A program made the translations under genes and the position numbers. A DNA stretch of 13,363 nucleotides from assembly GCA_027457005.1 (NCBI GenBank), contig DAIDTV010000015.1:1-13363 (forward strand). The letters run 5' to 3'. This document shows positions 13,056-13,363 of this stretch, piece after piece. Below the pieces are notes generated by a model. The model ran no database searches and had not been told where the DNA came from. It worked only from the letters and a program-made list of their open reading frames with translations. Origin of the DNA: Chloroflexota bacterium (GTDB lineage Bacteria > Chloroflexota > Limnocylindria > Limnocylindrales > CSP1-4). Positions within the stretch are counted from its first letter, which is position 1. Each line of letters starts with the position of its first letter.

Positions 13056-13363
13056 CTACGCGAGGTGGATTGACGTGATGATCACGTCGATGAGCTTGAT
13101 GCCGAGGAAGGGGGCGAGGATGCCGCCCAGCCCGTAGACGAGCAGGTTGCGTCGCAGGAGGTCGGCCGCCGGTGCCGCGCGGTAGGCCACGCCGCGGATC
13201 GAGAGCGGCACCAGGGCAATGATGATCAGCGCGTTGAAGATCACGGCCGACAGGATGGCGCTCTGCGGGCGCGCGAGGCCCATGACGTTGAGCGCATTGA
13301 GCTGCGGGTAGGCCACGCTGAACATCGCCGGCAGGATCGCGAAGTACTTGGCAACGTCGTTGG
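13056..13363 (-). CDS. kdpB: KdpB, potassium-transporting P-type ATPase, C-terminal part (runs off right edge)
   Basis: The visible 101 residues are the C-terminus of KdpB, the catalytic P-type ATPase subunit of the KdpFABC high-affinity K+ pump. They begin NDVAKYFAILPAMFSVAYPQ and continue with LNALNVMGLARPQSAILSAV, VIFNALIIIALVPLSIRGVAY, ADLLRRNLLVYGLGGILAPF and LGIKLIDVIITSIHLA. These track the well-known KdpB C-terminal helices nearly block for block. The phosphorylation and ATP-binding domains lie outside the window. The gene ends with TAG 12 bp before the kdpC start, the usual operon order. kdpA and perhaps kdpF are expected further right. Confidence 0.95.
   Translation of the reverse strand, partial: NDVAKYFAILPAMFSVAYPQLNALNVMGLARPQSAILSAVIFNALIIIALVPLSIRGVAYRAAPAADLLRRNLLVYGLGGILAPFLGIKLIDVIITSIHLA

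Overview
The window is GC-rich (well above 65% by eye) bacterial DNA. Genes are tightly packed, several overlap by 4 to 22 bp, and some starts look leaderless. Gene content (split KdpD, GtrA plus GT39, VapBC, DinB family, APC permease) fits a high-GC Chloroflexota or actinobacterial-type genome. This is an inference from composition and gene families; no rRNA, tRNA, CRISPR array or insertion sequence was seen.

Layout, left to right. (1) Bases 1-4751, minus strand: the start of a PP2C-type protein phosphatase that runs off the left edge and carries a six-unit DPRPPA-like repeat; an APC-family amino acid permease upstream of it; a 346-bp gap with short repeats; then an operon, read right to left, of an OmpR-like regulator with a degenerate receiver, an ABC ATPase and an ABC-2 permease. 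(2) Bases 4898-8754, plus strand: a VapBC-type toxin-antitoxin pair whose toxin frame is broken at its last catalytic acid; a DinB-family protein; and a GtrA-like membrane protein overlapped by 4 bp with a large GT39/YkcB-like glycosyltransferase. (3) Bases 8909-13363: the Kdp potassium region. A DUF4118-GAF-histidine kinase and a KdpE-type response regulator lie on the plus strand. The other half of KdpD (KdpD sensor plus UspA domain) lies on the minus strand, downstream of kdpC and of kdpB, which runs off the right edge. The two arms converge and overlap tail to tail by 22 bp.

How the genes work together. KdpB and KdpC belong to the high-affinity K+ pump. The separate KdpD sensor/Usp protein and the DUF4118 kinase together contain every domain of a normal one-piece KdpD and probably act with KdpE to control the pump. 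As written, kdpC carries a single-base frameshift. GtrA and GT39 probably form a lipid-linked sugar transfer unit for the cell surface. The degenerate regulator probably controls the ABC exporter encoded just downstream without a classical phosphorelay.

The most noteworthy points are the split and inverted kdpD, the phosphoacceptor-less regulator heading an ABC operon, the reconstructable frameshifts in vapC and kdpC, the palindrome next to a leaderless-looking antitoxin start, and the repeat-bearing phosphatase. No clearly new multi-gene system was found.
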